Shown: one piece after another, positions 1-13,275 of the stretch
Numbering within the stretch: the first letter of the stretch is position 1
Layout of the letters: each line of letters opens with the position of its first letter
NCBI GenBank assembly: GCA_947179485.1
Contig: OX359247.1
Span: 50,875,131-50,939,130 of the forward strand
Reading direction: 5' to 3'
Length of the DNA stretch: 64,000 nt
Source of the DNA: Allacma fusca
Taxonomy: Eukaryota; Arthropoda; Collembola; Symphypleona; Sminthuridae
Position numbers and translations under genes: made by a program
Notes under the pieces: model-generated
Seen by the model: the letters and a program-made list of their open reading frames with translations, nothing else
Told to the model about the DNA's origin: nothing
Database searches by the model: none

Positions 1-310
1 AATGGTTTTAATGCTAATAATATCAAGTGATTTATGAAGCATGTACAATTATAAATATGTGGCATGAGTGTTTTATGAGTTATGAATTACTGTTTTATGG
101 ATTGTTATGCATTTTTGTCCTAATATTTAAAGATGATGAATTTAATGTCTTAAATTAGGTAACAGTGATTTATTTAGTAAGCCCTTTAAAATAGGCATGT
201 TGTTACGCCATCTAAACATTTTTTATTACTTTCAAAATAATTTACTAATGAATTTAATTTGGAGTGGAAAATGAAATTTGAGGACAAATTTCCTTTGAGA
301 AAGGGGGTAT
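1..310. other. AT-rich stretch before the putative LTR; possible 3' interior of an LTR element
   Basis: No convincing open frame. The last ~50 bases end in a purine-rich run (AAAGGGGG at about 300-307), which resembles the polypurine tract that lies just 5' of a 3' LTR. The rest of the element would lie outside the window, so the assignment depends on the LTR call next to it. Confidence 0.35.
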
Positions 311-892
311 TGAAAGATATAAAAATAGAATAGAAATAAAATCATAGAGTAAGAATTAGAGAATGAGAGTGAGTCCGGAATGGGGCAAGCAGAGATAAGA
401 TAAGGAGCGAGTGACCGTTGGGAAAAGACGGCACGAGCGAGAGATTGAAGAGGAGACAGTCAGGAAAAAGACTCGAGAGACACAGGAATAGGCTACGAAA
501 GAGGAAGGAAGTGTCTCAGGAAGTGTGTGCGGATTTTTAGAAAAAGGGACTAGTAGAAATAGGAATAGGTTGAGAGTTTAATTATAGGATTTTTATTAAT
601 AAGGACAATTAAAAGGTATTTGTAAACTTATAAATAAAGTTGTGTAAAAGGGACAAGTGATCTACTCAGAGATTGGACTGATTTATTCATCTCCTAATTA
701 GTTACATAAGAACAAATACTGAGTGTTGGTTTTAGTTGCTAAATCCCCAACCCGTAAGACTCTCACGAGTCAACCTCTCATAGCCGAGAGTGAGTGCTCT
801 CACCCCACAAACATTCATAATTATCATTAAGAGACATTAGTGCATCACCTAATTATAGAAGTAATTAAAGGACATAAAAACCAATCGTTTCA
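311..892 (+). mobile_element. Putative 3' LTR of a retrotransposon (582 bp)
   Basis: The segment begins TGAAAG directly after a purine-rich tract and ends CGTTTCA, giving the TG...CA ends typical of LTRs. The best evidence is comparative: the duplicated block that starts right after it (CTGGTAACC at 893) also occurs at about 18999, where unrelated sequence precedes it. Position 892/893 is therefore an insertion junction. The 5' LTR and the body of the element would lie upstream of the window, so neither an LTR pair nor a target-site duplication can be verified. Ty3/gypsy-like is a guess from the polypurine tract and length. Confidence 0.5.
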
Positions 893-1435
893 CTGGTAAC
901 CATATGCAACACCACAACCAAAGTGTGAGAAGATTCAGCACGGAATCATGCTTTAATAAGGAAATGTATCAATAAATTATTTGAATAAGGAATAGTTTCT
1001 TATAATGTAGGAAAAAAATTAAATCTTAGTTTTACATAGGGATGTTGTGCCCCTACTGGATTCGAATGCGTGTACCTGGGAAGACTTGTTTGTAGTACTT
1101 GGAGTAAAATAATTTACATATACGTACGATTGCATCCATGAAGTTAATCATGCCGGCTTTCCTGCCTACAAATGTACAATGTATACATATGTATGTATAT
1201 ATAAGTTGACTGTAATACTTACGTGAGTACGAATGTCTAGAGCTGTACCACTGGAGCTATAATCATCCAGGAAAAAAGGGTTGTCTGGAAAATAAAAGCA
1301 AATATTTGTGATTCCATCGATGTCTTTCAGAAGTGAAATCTGAGTATTAAGGACGTACAATTGCACAGAGCAACTCCCGCACGGAAATATCCAATTTTTG
1401 TGAGACGTCGTCGTCTAAGTAACAAATAACTAAAA

Positions 1436-1658
1436 ATGAATCTCCTCTCATTACGTTCTTTTGTATTTCTATTTTTGTGCACAATTCTCATTGCTTCGTT
1501 TACGTCTGGTCAAGAACTCACGCGGGCTGAAAAGATAACTAGGTGCGCGGGATACGAGAAGAGGAGTATCTACATGTGTGAAAGATCCCAATTGCGAATG
1601 GTCAAGAAGATCCGTACTCTGTTCTTATCATTTTGAATCCCTCACAGGAAAAAAATGA
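1436..1658 (+). pseudogene. Frameshifted copy of small secreted PSI-like Cys-rich protein
   Basis: Paralogue of the genes at 13994 and 19533. It keeps the Met start, the hydrophobic signal segment (RSFVFLFLCTILIASFTSG) and the following QELTRAEKITRCAGYEKRS. It then carries four extra bases (ATCT, about 1568-1571) relative to the copy at 13994. The open frame therefore turns into an unrelated tail that stops at 1636. If the four bases are ignored, the conserved DPNCEW...C segment is still visible to a stop at 1656-1658. This is most simply a recent pseudogene, but a shortened protein with a novel tail could still be made. A splice donor (CTGTGAGTAT) and an acceptor near 1951 persist downstream, as in the other copies. 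Confidence 0.65.
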
Positions 1659-2934
1659 ACTAAATTTAAATTTACAACTCCGTGGTAAAATTTCCTGTGA
1701 GTATTGGACTATTTCTTAAACATTTGTTACCAGTTTGATTTCCCCTACACAATTCTGTTACTATCTCATCTATGAAGAAGCACAATGAACTAGACACATT
1801 TTGGATTGTAGGCAAAATGATCTGGATTGAGTTACACTATATAATCTACATACATCATATTAGTTTATTTGCATCCAGTTCATTTTGACTCTTTACCGAC
1901 GTACATGCTCAAAGGAGTTTTAACTATTGATGATTTGTGTTTTTAATGCAGGAATCAAGCCAGGACGTGAGGGCTCTTCAGTAAATGTCCATCTTAATAT
2001 GTAACGTATAAATAATGAAGCTATCAGCATCAAGATCTTTGGCGTCAGCATTTCCCATATAACCTTAATGAATTTTGAGACAATCAAATATCTAAAATAA
2101 TGTCGTCATAAATTCTTTGTACCTACTTATGCCGTTTACCATTTGATTTATTTCTTGTTTAATTGTCGCTGTACATTCATTATTTCTGATCTCTGGTTTG
2201 AGCCTAATCATTTATCTAATTTAGAGGCATTTATTCAGAGCGCATACACTATCAGTAATCAGCACCTTTAGGTATGCAAGCATGTTTTCATATTTGTGTA
2301 GGATTAGCCATAATTTTCGTTTCAGTTTCATTCAATTTTTTTGTGTGGGATTTTCCCGTGGTTTGCACCACTTTATATCCAACTATTGAAGTCATCGCTG
2401 AACTCAATTTAACAGAAACTGAAACATTTTAATAATTATTTATTTCTATTTTCAGGGTTAACAAACCCAATTCTTAATTTTCACTAATTACAGGGGTCAC
2501 AAGGCAAAATACTTTATGTTGTACGTACGAAAAATAAATTCGCATACTTACAGAACGTTAACATTACTTGGATTGAATAGTTATAAATGATTCTAATTGT
2601 AAGTAAAATTAATACCATGCAGGAGCAAAAAATTAATATGAAGCACATACGGGGTTACATAAGGGTTATTCTTTTGCTGGGAACTTTGGTTGGACATAGT
2701 ATCTACCCGTTGAGTATGCACATACTATTGGAGGATGACAATATTCCTACTTAATTTATGTACTACGTGACGATAATGATTCACTTCCCCCTCTAGAACA
2801 GATAACGATTAACTCAGGATATTTGCTTCCCCGAGTTTGTAGAAAATTTTCTTCCAGATTTGCTAAATTTACTCCATTGAATGGGGGGTCAGAAACGTAT
2901 GTATATTAAGAAAAGTTAGCTCGGAGCTATGCAG

Positions 2935-3515
2935 CAGAGCTTCTGCCGGGGACAGGGACGTCCCGTCGGGACACTGGACGGACCGGGACGGGACTTCCCG
3001 GGGGACAAAATAATTGTCCCCATGTCGTATTCGGGACGGGACGGGGACAAAAAAATTTTCCCCATTATAATCGGGACGGGACGGGGACAAAAAAAAATGT
3101 CCCCATTGTATTCGGGACAGGACGGGGACAACAAAAATAGTATTTTTTTATGTCTTTGGACAAATATTTTTTGGACGAAGCTTTCCTCATGTTCCGATTT
3201 TTGGTAATAGAATGTCTACAACTGTTTTTAGTAATTTTCGGGACGGAACAAGAAATTTTTACAAATGCCCCGGACCGGGGACAGCGTTTTTTAAAACATT
3301 TGGGGACGGGACGGGGACATGGTTTTTGTCCCCATGTCCCGACTTTCGGGACGGGACAGGGGACAACGATTTTTGAAGTTTTTGGGGACAGGACGGGGAC
3401 ATAGATTTTGTCACCGTGTCCCGATTGTCGGGACGGGACTGGGGACAAAAGTTTTGAAAAAATATCGGGACGGGACGGGGACGGGACAGGAATTTTGTCC
3501 CCAACAGAAACTCTG
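2935..3515. mobile_element. Non-autonomous hAT-like MITE with GGGACGGGAC arrays
   Basis: The element is 581 bp, flanked by an exact 8-bp target duplication CTATGCAG (2927-2934 and 3516-3523). Its ends are imperfect 20-bp inverted repeats starting CAGAGCTTCTGCC on the left and CAGAGTTTCTGTT on the right (reverse complement). CAGAG ends with an 8-bp duplication are the signature of hAT elements. The interior is a degenerate array of GGGACGGGACGGGGACA units and has no transposase frame. The paralogous block lacks it (empty site near 21358-21368), which confirms insertion after the duplication. Long frames across it on both strands are artefacts of the repeat. Confidence 0.88.
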
Positions 3516-4210
3516 CTATGCAGATACCCCAACGATCGGATTGTTGGTATTTTGGTAAATGTTTCTGTATTTTTGGTGAGCAGTCACAGCGGGAGTGGAT
3601 GTATCAGGTGATTTGTTGTAGTAGAACGTTTTTTTATTTTTCCGTCAAAATTTATATTAAGTGAAATTATTAGCGAATATTAATTTAATTTATACAGCAC
3701 AATTGCATATGTATATTTTGAATCAGCGGTACGACATTCCAGTCAAAAATTATTGTGGTTTTTATATACATTCAAGATTTTCCCCCAAATCAGCTTTGTG
3801 AAAATTTAGACCCATAAGACCGCAAGTACTCTCGAATGAATTTTAACATGGGAATTTTCAGAAGCTGAAGGCGGAAAAATCCAACGGAAATTTTGAAATA
3901 TTATTCGGTGGTGTGTACTGGCTTATAAACAAAGCTGTTTTTTTGTTATGTTTAGTAGCCTGAATCTACTCAAAATGCCCATGTTAAAATTTAGAATTTT
4001 CAAGTCTAATTAATTTTATTTTTGTAAAATCACGTAATGTGATGGTAACGAACGCACCCCTACAAAAAAGTCCATGATTGTTGGTGCTAAAGTCGAATTT
4101 TACTTGTACATTATTTGTATATAAATGGAACAGCAATCCTAGATGTAGTAATAGAGATCGCCCAGTTTAACCCTATGCACCATGCCCACAATTCTTAATA
4201 CATAGATCTA

Positions 4211-4610
4211 CATTAAATACCTTAATCTACTCTGTATCTCTTTCATCTTATGCATTTACATTTATATCATTCCTTACTAACTTCAACATAACAATCCAGA
4301 TTCCTTTATTCTTAAGCCGTTTAGCCAATAGGAAGTGAACATTTTACTAAGGAAGAGTATAGGTAGCACTCACATATTCAATTACTACTAAAGTGTGTCC
4401 TGGTTACTTCTAATTATTCAGGTGTAGTCATATACCAATTCTGTAACCAATTATTGGTTGGAGAAAAGTTTATCATTATTGTACCTAAACATGCCACGTT
4501 CCTTAGTTGTATTGGTAATAAATACTTCGTAGTTCACTAGTAAGCATATTAAATTTTGACATGCATTATAATTAATGGATGTAATACATTTACTTTAACA
4601 GAATTATTAA
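4211..4610. other. Intergenic, no feature seen
   Basis: AT-rich sequence between the end of the duplicated block and the 3' end of the crystallin-like gene. I see no exon, repeat or RNA gene. Confidence 0.5.
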
Positions 4611-5424
4611 TCAGCGTTCTACAACATGCATCCCATGGAATATCTCTTCTATTGCGAAAATATCCCCACTGAAGCAGCCTTTTCGAATGGAACGAATAAA
4701 GTTGTAGGACATTGGCAACACATTTTTAACGTCAAAAACAAATGCTGGAGAGTAACTGTGGCTGGAATTGGAGGGAAATATGCAAACCGAAGCTCCTTGA
4801 AAACTAGCCTTCTCGTACAATGTCCATCCAGATGTGCCCGTGATAATAAAAGAATTTTGATTCTCTAGATTGATATGCGGAAGATCTGCAACGATGAATT
4901 CTTCATTTCCTTGGAAATATTTTCCCGAGTATACAGTTAAGCTATCATTCCGGTAGTCCGATTCAACTCCAGCAAACCGTACAGAAGAAACTTTCCTCAT
5001 TAGGTTGGTAAAATTTTGACAAAATTGATTTGGCCCAAATATATACTCCACTCCTGCATTTCCAATTCGGGAGTTATAGCGTGAAAAATCGTAAAATAGC
5101 CATCTGCCCAAATCAATGATTTTTTTTAAATTAGAACTATACAGTATTTCCATATTAATTTAATTTCAGGGATTCCTGGATGTTTTTAATACAAACTACA
5201 ACTCTAACTTACGTCCCGGATACACTTGCAGATCGAGCACCGTTATTCCAGCTTGATCCTCTATTGAACAGCCAGGGCTCATAATCCTCAATTATCTCAA
5301 GTTTATCTCCACTGCAGTTAGTGTCGTTGTATAAAACTACTTTCGCATTGTGTGGTTGCGGTAAAATAGAATTACTATTTCCGATCAAAAAGATCATTAG
5401 AAGAGGCGAAAAAAAATTTACCAT
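4611..5424 (-). CDS. Secreted beta/gamma-crystallin-like protein
   Basis: Two exons: 5213-5424 and 4611-5103, joined in phase 2 across a GTAAGT...GGGCAG intron of 109 bp; the product is 234 aa. The N terminus is a signal peptide (MVNFFSPLLMIFLIGNSNS). Three Greek-key signatures of the form Y-x6-G are visible: YNDTNCSG near residue 32, YSGKYFQG in the middle and YEKASFQG near residue 160. Each precedes a strand ending in Ser (SVSG, SVRFAG, RSIRKG). This matches the beta/gamma-crystallin fold found in extracellular and stress proteins of many animals. The fold assignment rests on these motifs alone; the function is unknown. Several Cys residues suggest a disulphide-bonded extracellular protein. 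No paralogue lies nearby. Confidence 0.72.
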
Positions 5425-6097
5425 TTTTATTACAGATATTCACTATTTCCAGGTCTTCAGTAGCAGTGGCAGTTGCAAGTTGCAAGGCCTGAATAAAGTA
5501 CTTACTTTATGCATACAATACGATTATATTTATTTTGCAAAAATGTAGATAATCGAATGCTTTTGTTTACGTAGACCAAGATAAAATTAGTTTCACAGAA
5601 GAAATCATATCTTTCAGGATTCAATTTTGTTATATTTAGGATCACAGGTAGTGGATCTGAGTTAAGGAATCTACAGTAGATTGTGAGATAATAACCGAAA
5701 CTCACATTTAATATTAATTTAAACATTGTTGGATAAACAACTAAACCAGGTCACCTTAAGATATCGTTCGGGGAAGTGTATGCCATACGTAAATATTATA
5801 ATAAACTATACCGGGGTTTCTAATCTTCACAAATAACAAATAAAAATGTTCTGTTTGTATGTTTTATTCTCCGAATTGAACTACTATGGTATAGGGGTAT
5901 ACATATACGCGTTTTGGGGGGATTATTTCATGGTTGTATTGTATGCAATATCTAATAACAATTAATTGTTTCTCCGTATTCCTGGCCCACGCGTGAATCT
6001 TGAAACGTATTGTCCCATCGTGACAGATGACAGTGCAGATCTCAGAAAATTATCACAGGGTAGATGATATTCTGGTTACGTTAATAATACCCTTTGA
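5425..6097. other. Intergenic, possible crystallin-like gene promoter
   Basis: This is the upstream region of the minus-strand crystallin-like gene. No recognisable exon or repeat is visible before the MITE target duplication at 6098. Open frames here are short and lack family features. Confidence 0.4.
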
Positions 6098-6105
6098 GCT
6101 GGAGG

Positions 6106-6510
6106 TAGGGATGCCAATGGTCTGGTCCGGACCATTTATAATGGTCCGTTATGGTCTGGTCCGGTCTGATCCAACACTTGGACCAGACCAGACACAATTG
6201 GTCCGGGTTCAGGACCAGACCAGACCAGACCACAAGACCATGGTCCAAAAATTATGCAAAATAAAAATTTATGAGGTGACAAAATCCCTAAAAACAAAGT
6301 AAAAAAGTTATTTCTGGTGAAAAAATAAAAATTTCACTGGATAAAATGTGAATATTTAATTGCACTCTATGGTTTTCTGGACCATGGTCCGGACCATGGT
6401 CTTTGGTCTGGTCTGGTCCGAAAAACTGGACCAGACCAATGGTCTGGTCTGAGCTTTGGACCAGACCAGTTTCCTAAAATCTGGATCAGACCAGACCATT
6501 GGCATCACTA
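6106..6510. mobile_element. Non-autonomous hAT-like MITE with GGTCTGGTCC arrays
   Basis: A 405-bp element with an exact 8-bp target duplication GCTGGAGG at 6098-6105 and 6511-6518. Its terminal inverted repeats start TAGGGATGCCAATGGTCTGG on the left and TAGTGATGCCAATGGTCTGG on the right (reverse complement), one mismatch over about 22 bp. The subterminal regions are dense with GGTCTGGTCC and its complement, arranged in opposite orientation in the two halves. There is no transposase frame. Ends and duplication length fit the hAT superfamily. Its internal motif differs from that of the MITE at 2935, so it belongs to a separate family. Confidence 0.88.
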
Positions 6511-6518
6511 GCTGGAGG

Positions 6519-6907
6519 AAATAAAACATGAGATGTTTTAAATTATAGAGCAAATGCAAAAATAAATAAAACCCCTCTTTAAGACCACTATCAGTGGTAC
6601 CAGTGAAATCCAATGTGATAAACTACAGTACATATTAGGTGATAAGTTCCTTCGGAATAGGAATCAATCTTTGGTTATTACTTCCAATCATTTTATTCAA
6701 ATATATTCAGCACGATCCAAGAATTCATTTAATTAATAATCCACTTTTTAAATAATTTTGAGGAAGTACCCAAGCTAAACGTATCATACAAATAATCAAA
6801 TAATTATCTATTGTACTGGACAATTACTTATGTACGTAATAAGAAAAATCATGACATTTTTGAAAACACTAGTGCACGAACATTTCCCGAATTGAAGTAC
6901 TGTAATT
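6519..6907. other. Intergenic, no feature seen
   Basis: AT-rich sequence between the MITE and the decayed mannosidase copy. Nothing recognisable. Confidence 0.4.
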
Positions 6908-7725
6908 ACTGAACATAGCACATTTTTCCCTTTAATTGGTAGAGGGCGTCCCTCGGTGTTAAAAACCCAGTTATTTAAGTTGATCACATCAAATTCGCTG
7001 AAGAGTAGGTACAAATACTGAATGAAAACAGAACCTTAAATTACAAACTCAATATTTACAGAAATTATTACATTAGCCCTTCCATTCCATTGAAGCTTTG
7101 AAGGCACCATAAAATTAAATGTAATCAATCTGAATGAGTGTGAACAATCCTAAATCACTTTGAGAGTTTCTGCTAGAAAAAATGTTTGCTGCACATCATC
7201 CTGTTCTAATTAATTTAATATCGTAATGTAATTAAGGCACATGTACCTGATTTAAACTGGCCCGTTTTTGTGGACACCTTTTTAGGATACAAACCTCTAG
7301 GTTTCTTAACTCGTTTCATATTTTCCATTATTTTTGAAACTTTCTTCGCAAAAATAGGGTGGCCAGTGATTTCTGACAAGTACACAAATTTAAGGTGAAA
7401 TGTGCCAGCGCTGCAAGCGAGGCTATCTTGCTTTGATGAATGACCTGCACGTTGTGTATATTTCATTGAAAAACTAGCTGAAAGTAATGTCTTTGATTCA
7501 CATGAGTGAAGATTCGTTTGTTTGCTAGAATTTCCTTTATTTACTTACCCCCGTTGTTGGGTTGATCTTGTTGTAAGGAATTTCAGAAGGCGTATCAAAA
7601 GCTGGTAGTATCATTTTTCCAACTTCATAAGCCTTTTCAGCAAACAAAGTATCACCTGTCAAAGCATAGGCGCGGACAATAATCCCCCGATTAGTCGAAT
7701 GTTAATTTCGAAAAGCGATGCCATT
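6908..7725 (-). pseudogene. Partial, decayed duplicate of the GH47 mannosidase gene
   Basis: In minus-strand order it contains a copy of exon 3 (about 7557-7725, from SW.PW to NKINP.TG), exon 4 (about 7240-7450, ending KKVSTKTGQFKS), only the last part of exon 6 (about 7145-7205, EQDDVQQTFFLAETLK) and the start of exon 7 (about 6908-7020, YLYLLFS...NNWVFNTEG). Exons 1, 2, 5 and most of 6 are absent. The exon 3 copy carries a one-base insertion in the segment matching LLSA.ALTGD, and the conserved HPLP of exon 7 reads RPLP. It lies about 0.9 kb downstream of the intact gene in the same orientation, so it looks like a partial tandem duplication followed by internal deletions. Confidence 0.8.
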
Positions 7726-8621
7726 TGTCCCCATGGAACCCAACTTATCTGGTATCCATCAATGCAATGTAACAAATTCAAAGGATTATATCGTAAGAAA
7801 TATGCAGATGTATTTCAAGAAAACCTACAGACCACACAATGTACATATCTACCTATTATAGTAAATTCAAAATTAACACTGAAAATTGTAATTTCTGTCC
7901 AATTAATAATTTAAATGATATGTACCACCTTTTTATTGAATGTAAGTAATAAAAAGGATATAAAAAGAGAATTTTTATTTTTTTGGACAAAAACCAGGAA
8001 AGGGAAAATCTTTATAAAATCGTTAGCTCATAAAGTCCTTTACAAATTGATGTGCAGAGTAACGAATCTAAAAATATTATGGGCGAGACCCTAAAGACAT
8101 TTATATACATTGATTGATTTAACAATTGGTCCATCGAACTGGAAATGTTTACAACTTTGATCTGCCAATATTTGGTGACCTGACCTAATATGCAGGATTT
8201 CGTCAAAAATTGCCTAACCAGAAATGTAAATGTAGCAAGTTGTATTATTTCTGGACGCGCCAACGTGGACGAGGGATTATGACTACCTCAGGTACAGTTC
8301 TCGAACTCCAACGTTCACCGCATTTGAACCACCACCAAGTTCTTCGACTCCCAAAAATCAACCGAGAGTATCAAGTGAAGGCGTTTTCTATACAATAGCA
8401 TTTTCATGTTCTATGTTGCCCGTGCTGCCATCTTCTCCATTAGATAATTATCCATCTATAATGTACACTTTTAAGCAGATATCCTTACTACAAACCAGTC
8501 AGCAAGTTTTGTACAAATGGCTGTATCAAATGGTATATTGATCAATTGTTAAAAAAATATAACATATGTTTCAAAAATAAGCGTTCCAAGTTTGAAGTAC
8601 AAAAAATAATTTAAAATACTC
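7726..8621. other. Intergenic between mannosidase pseudogene and gene
   Basis: No exon or repeat recognised. It may hold the 3' UTR of the intact GH47 gene at its right edge, but no clear polyadenylation site could be chosen. Confidence 0.4.
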
Positions 8622-11086
<2,465 letters not shown>

Positions 11087-11712
11087 TGTGATTGCAACAA
11101 GTATTCCACATTTTCACCATTCACACAATCCGGCATGACTAAATCACTGTCCTATTTTTTGTATTGTACACAAGTTCTCTGGTGACTGTGAAAACGAGAA
11201 TTCATCTGCTGATAATTTTTGTGATAAGCGATAATCAAACATCAAGTTACCTGACGCTTAGTGTACACAATAAGCTCAAGAGCTACAGATTACTCTGCCG
11301 ACAAAATATTGGCGAGTCATAAGTTATTGAATATCATAGCGTAGTAGTGAGTGGGAGTCGTGAATCATTGTAGGCAGCATGCGTTTACAAAACTGACTTT
11401 GTAATCTTGTGAGCAGTAATAAGTCATTACGGTGGTTTATCTATTCACTAATGAAAGTACTAATGAAAACTATGATTTCAAATGCAAATGTGAAGAAAGG
11501 AAACATTTGAAGGTTCATTGCTGAAGCAATTAGTATTACTAAGCAGGTAATGATTGTCATTATATTCCTCACAAAGTTCATGATTATAAATTTCATAGGA
11601 TGTATACATTCATAATAATAAGTACAGGCACTCCAGAACGTCCGAAAAAGTGGGAGGACAAAATTTTTAAAGTAATTTTAGTTGCTTTGGTGGTGGCTAC
11701 ATGCATACAAAA

Positions 11713-11775
<63 letters not shown>

Positions 11776-12052
11776 TAGGGTTACATATTATGTTGCAATA
11801 TCTAGCTCAAATAAGCATGCAAGGTATGGTTCTTCCCATTTTACAAAACAAAATTCGAAATTTAAAAAACAAGGTTTCACAAACGACAGCAACTGAATCT
11901 CATAAAACTATTAGCGATTTTTTATTACAAAAAAATAGTATTAAATATTAGCAAAATTTTCTGAATTTCATATGGAGATATCAAAGTATCATTACATTGA
12001 TTGTGAACTAGTTCCGGGAATGGGTCCGTCTGATCTTTGATTTTGGTCTGGT
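11087..12052. other. Upstream region of the mannosidase gene
   Basis: Presumed promoter and intergenic DNA, including a TA microsatellite. No exon is recognised. The open frames across the microsatellite are low-complexity artefacts. Confidence 0.4.
11719..11768. repeat. (TA)n microsatellite
   Basis: About 50 bp of uninterrupted alternating A and T, flanked by TATG motifs on both sides. Confidence 0.95.
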
Positions 12053-13275
12053 CAATAGATAGAGATATAGCTCTCAGAGAGCCCTCTGGAAAGCCCATAA
12101 ACTTTCCAAAAAACAACCTTAAAAAAGGTTATAGTATTCTTGAAAAAATGTGTGTCTAAAAATTTTAACTACTGAAATAATCAAAAAATGGCGAATTTGC
12201 TTCCAGTCTATGACCGACCAGAAATACTTCCCTACATATGGTAATGACAATAGTTTTAGAAACACATTTTTATAACAAAATTTACTGCACAATAAAAAAA
12301 TCGAATATTTTATGAGCTACTCCCTTCTTTGGGCTAGAGGGGAACAATTGATTATGGTCACGCTGCATGTATGTCGTACGTATGTAATTACTCTTGAAAC
12401 GCTTTAGTGAAGAGACATGCTCATCTATCATTACGTTTCAAAGATGATTTCTCCGTGGCCAATGCGCTCTAAATGACAAGTTCTAGAACCCCGATCTCAG
12501 CGACAAGAGTGTTTGCGGATGTGCTGTGATTATGAGTGTTTGCAATTTATATGCAATAAGTAATTATAATTATGCAATTTGTTACATGTATGTATGTCGT
12601 AGAGGTCTGTACTGGATATGACATATGCTGATATGATTCTCATCCCTCAGTTCAAGAATTCAAATCAGAGCAATCATAATTTTTTCTAGTTAATTACAAC
12701 TGATATCATGACGCCTACGTAGTATCAATTTTAATCAAGTATTTTTTCGTATATAAATGTAAACTTTCGCCTCGGGCAATATTTATTCTAATAATAACAT
12801 CTTCAATCACAGGCATCAATCCGTTGAAGAAAAATCAACCTAAACGTAACCGAGACGGTGTCAAAGGTCACCCAGATCCAGAAGTCATTCGTTCCAAAAA
12901 GCTCCAGGGGAATGGATAAACTGAGCCTTCATACCTCATGGTCAGTCACCTTTAATTAGTATAGACCAACAATGTACATATATTCATACATTCCTTTGCA
13001 AAACTTTCAAATGAGTATTTAACTATTTCTCACAATTTTTAGCAGGCGGATTTGTACCATATTTGGACACGCGTATGCACATATTTACATACTCGTATGA
13101 GTTTTAACTATTCATTATTTTTTCTTGTTGGAAATAATAAAGGAATTAGGAATCAAAAACGATAAAATTCAATAATAAAAATAACTATTGTCGCTGGCTG
13201 TCAATGAGTGAGAGGAGACATCATTCTTCAGTACTTTATTAGGTTAGAACTTGGTTCTTGGCTTCAGCCCCCTGA
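12053..13275 (+). repeat. Duplicated unit B, copy 1
   Basis: Colinear with 21950-22412 plus 28602-28860 (the same unit split by the BEL/Pao insertion) and more weakly with about 15955-16290. Shared anchors include GAGCCCTCTGGAAAGCCCAT near 12080, the CCAGGGGAATGGATAAACTG region near 12904, CAAAACTTTCAAATGAG near 13000, and the segment through TTAGAACTTGGTTCTTGGCT near 13245. Copy 1 is the uninterrupted reference for the others. It contains a likely terminal coding exon at 12813. Confidence 0.75.
12813..12919 (+). CDS. Candidate terminal coding exon (35 codons plus stop), gene unknown
   Basis: It follows a good acceptor (CTTCAATCACAG) and reads in phase 1 as (G)INPLKKNQPKRNRDGVKG... to TAA, a basic, Cys-free tail. 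The start of the exon (G/GCATCAATCC) resembles the 3' exons of the secreted Cys-rich gene copies (G/GAATCAAGCC), so it may be the last exon of a family member whose first exon has been lost. A degraded homologue of the same tail is visible near 15968-16040. In the copy at 22285 a deletion has removed its acceptor. No upstream exon could be assigned. Confidence 0.35.

Larger units (their letters stand above)
893..4210 (+). repeat. Segmental duplication, copy A (partner 18999-21949)
   Basis: Long colinear similarity to 18999-21949 at visibly high identity. Shared blocks include CTGGTAACCATATGCAA at the start, the whole exon of the small secreted gene, and the stretch from about 2455 (AACAAACCCAATTCTTAA) to the segment near 4190 (CACAATTCTTAATACATA). 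Copy A differs by a 581-bp MITE insertion at 2935-3515 and a frameshift in the gene; copy A' has about 150-250 bp of extra sequence near 20880-21130. Outside the gene and the MITE nothing else is recognisable. Confidence 0.85.

Noticed and set aside
2869-3611. Several overlapping long frames on both strands rich in Arg, Pro and Asp
   Set aside because: They arise from the GGGACGGGAC array of the MITE; no protein family resembles them.
6027-6613. Frames on both strands across the second MITE
   Set aside because: Low-complexity products of the GGTCTGGTCC array, with no family features.
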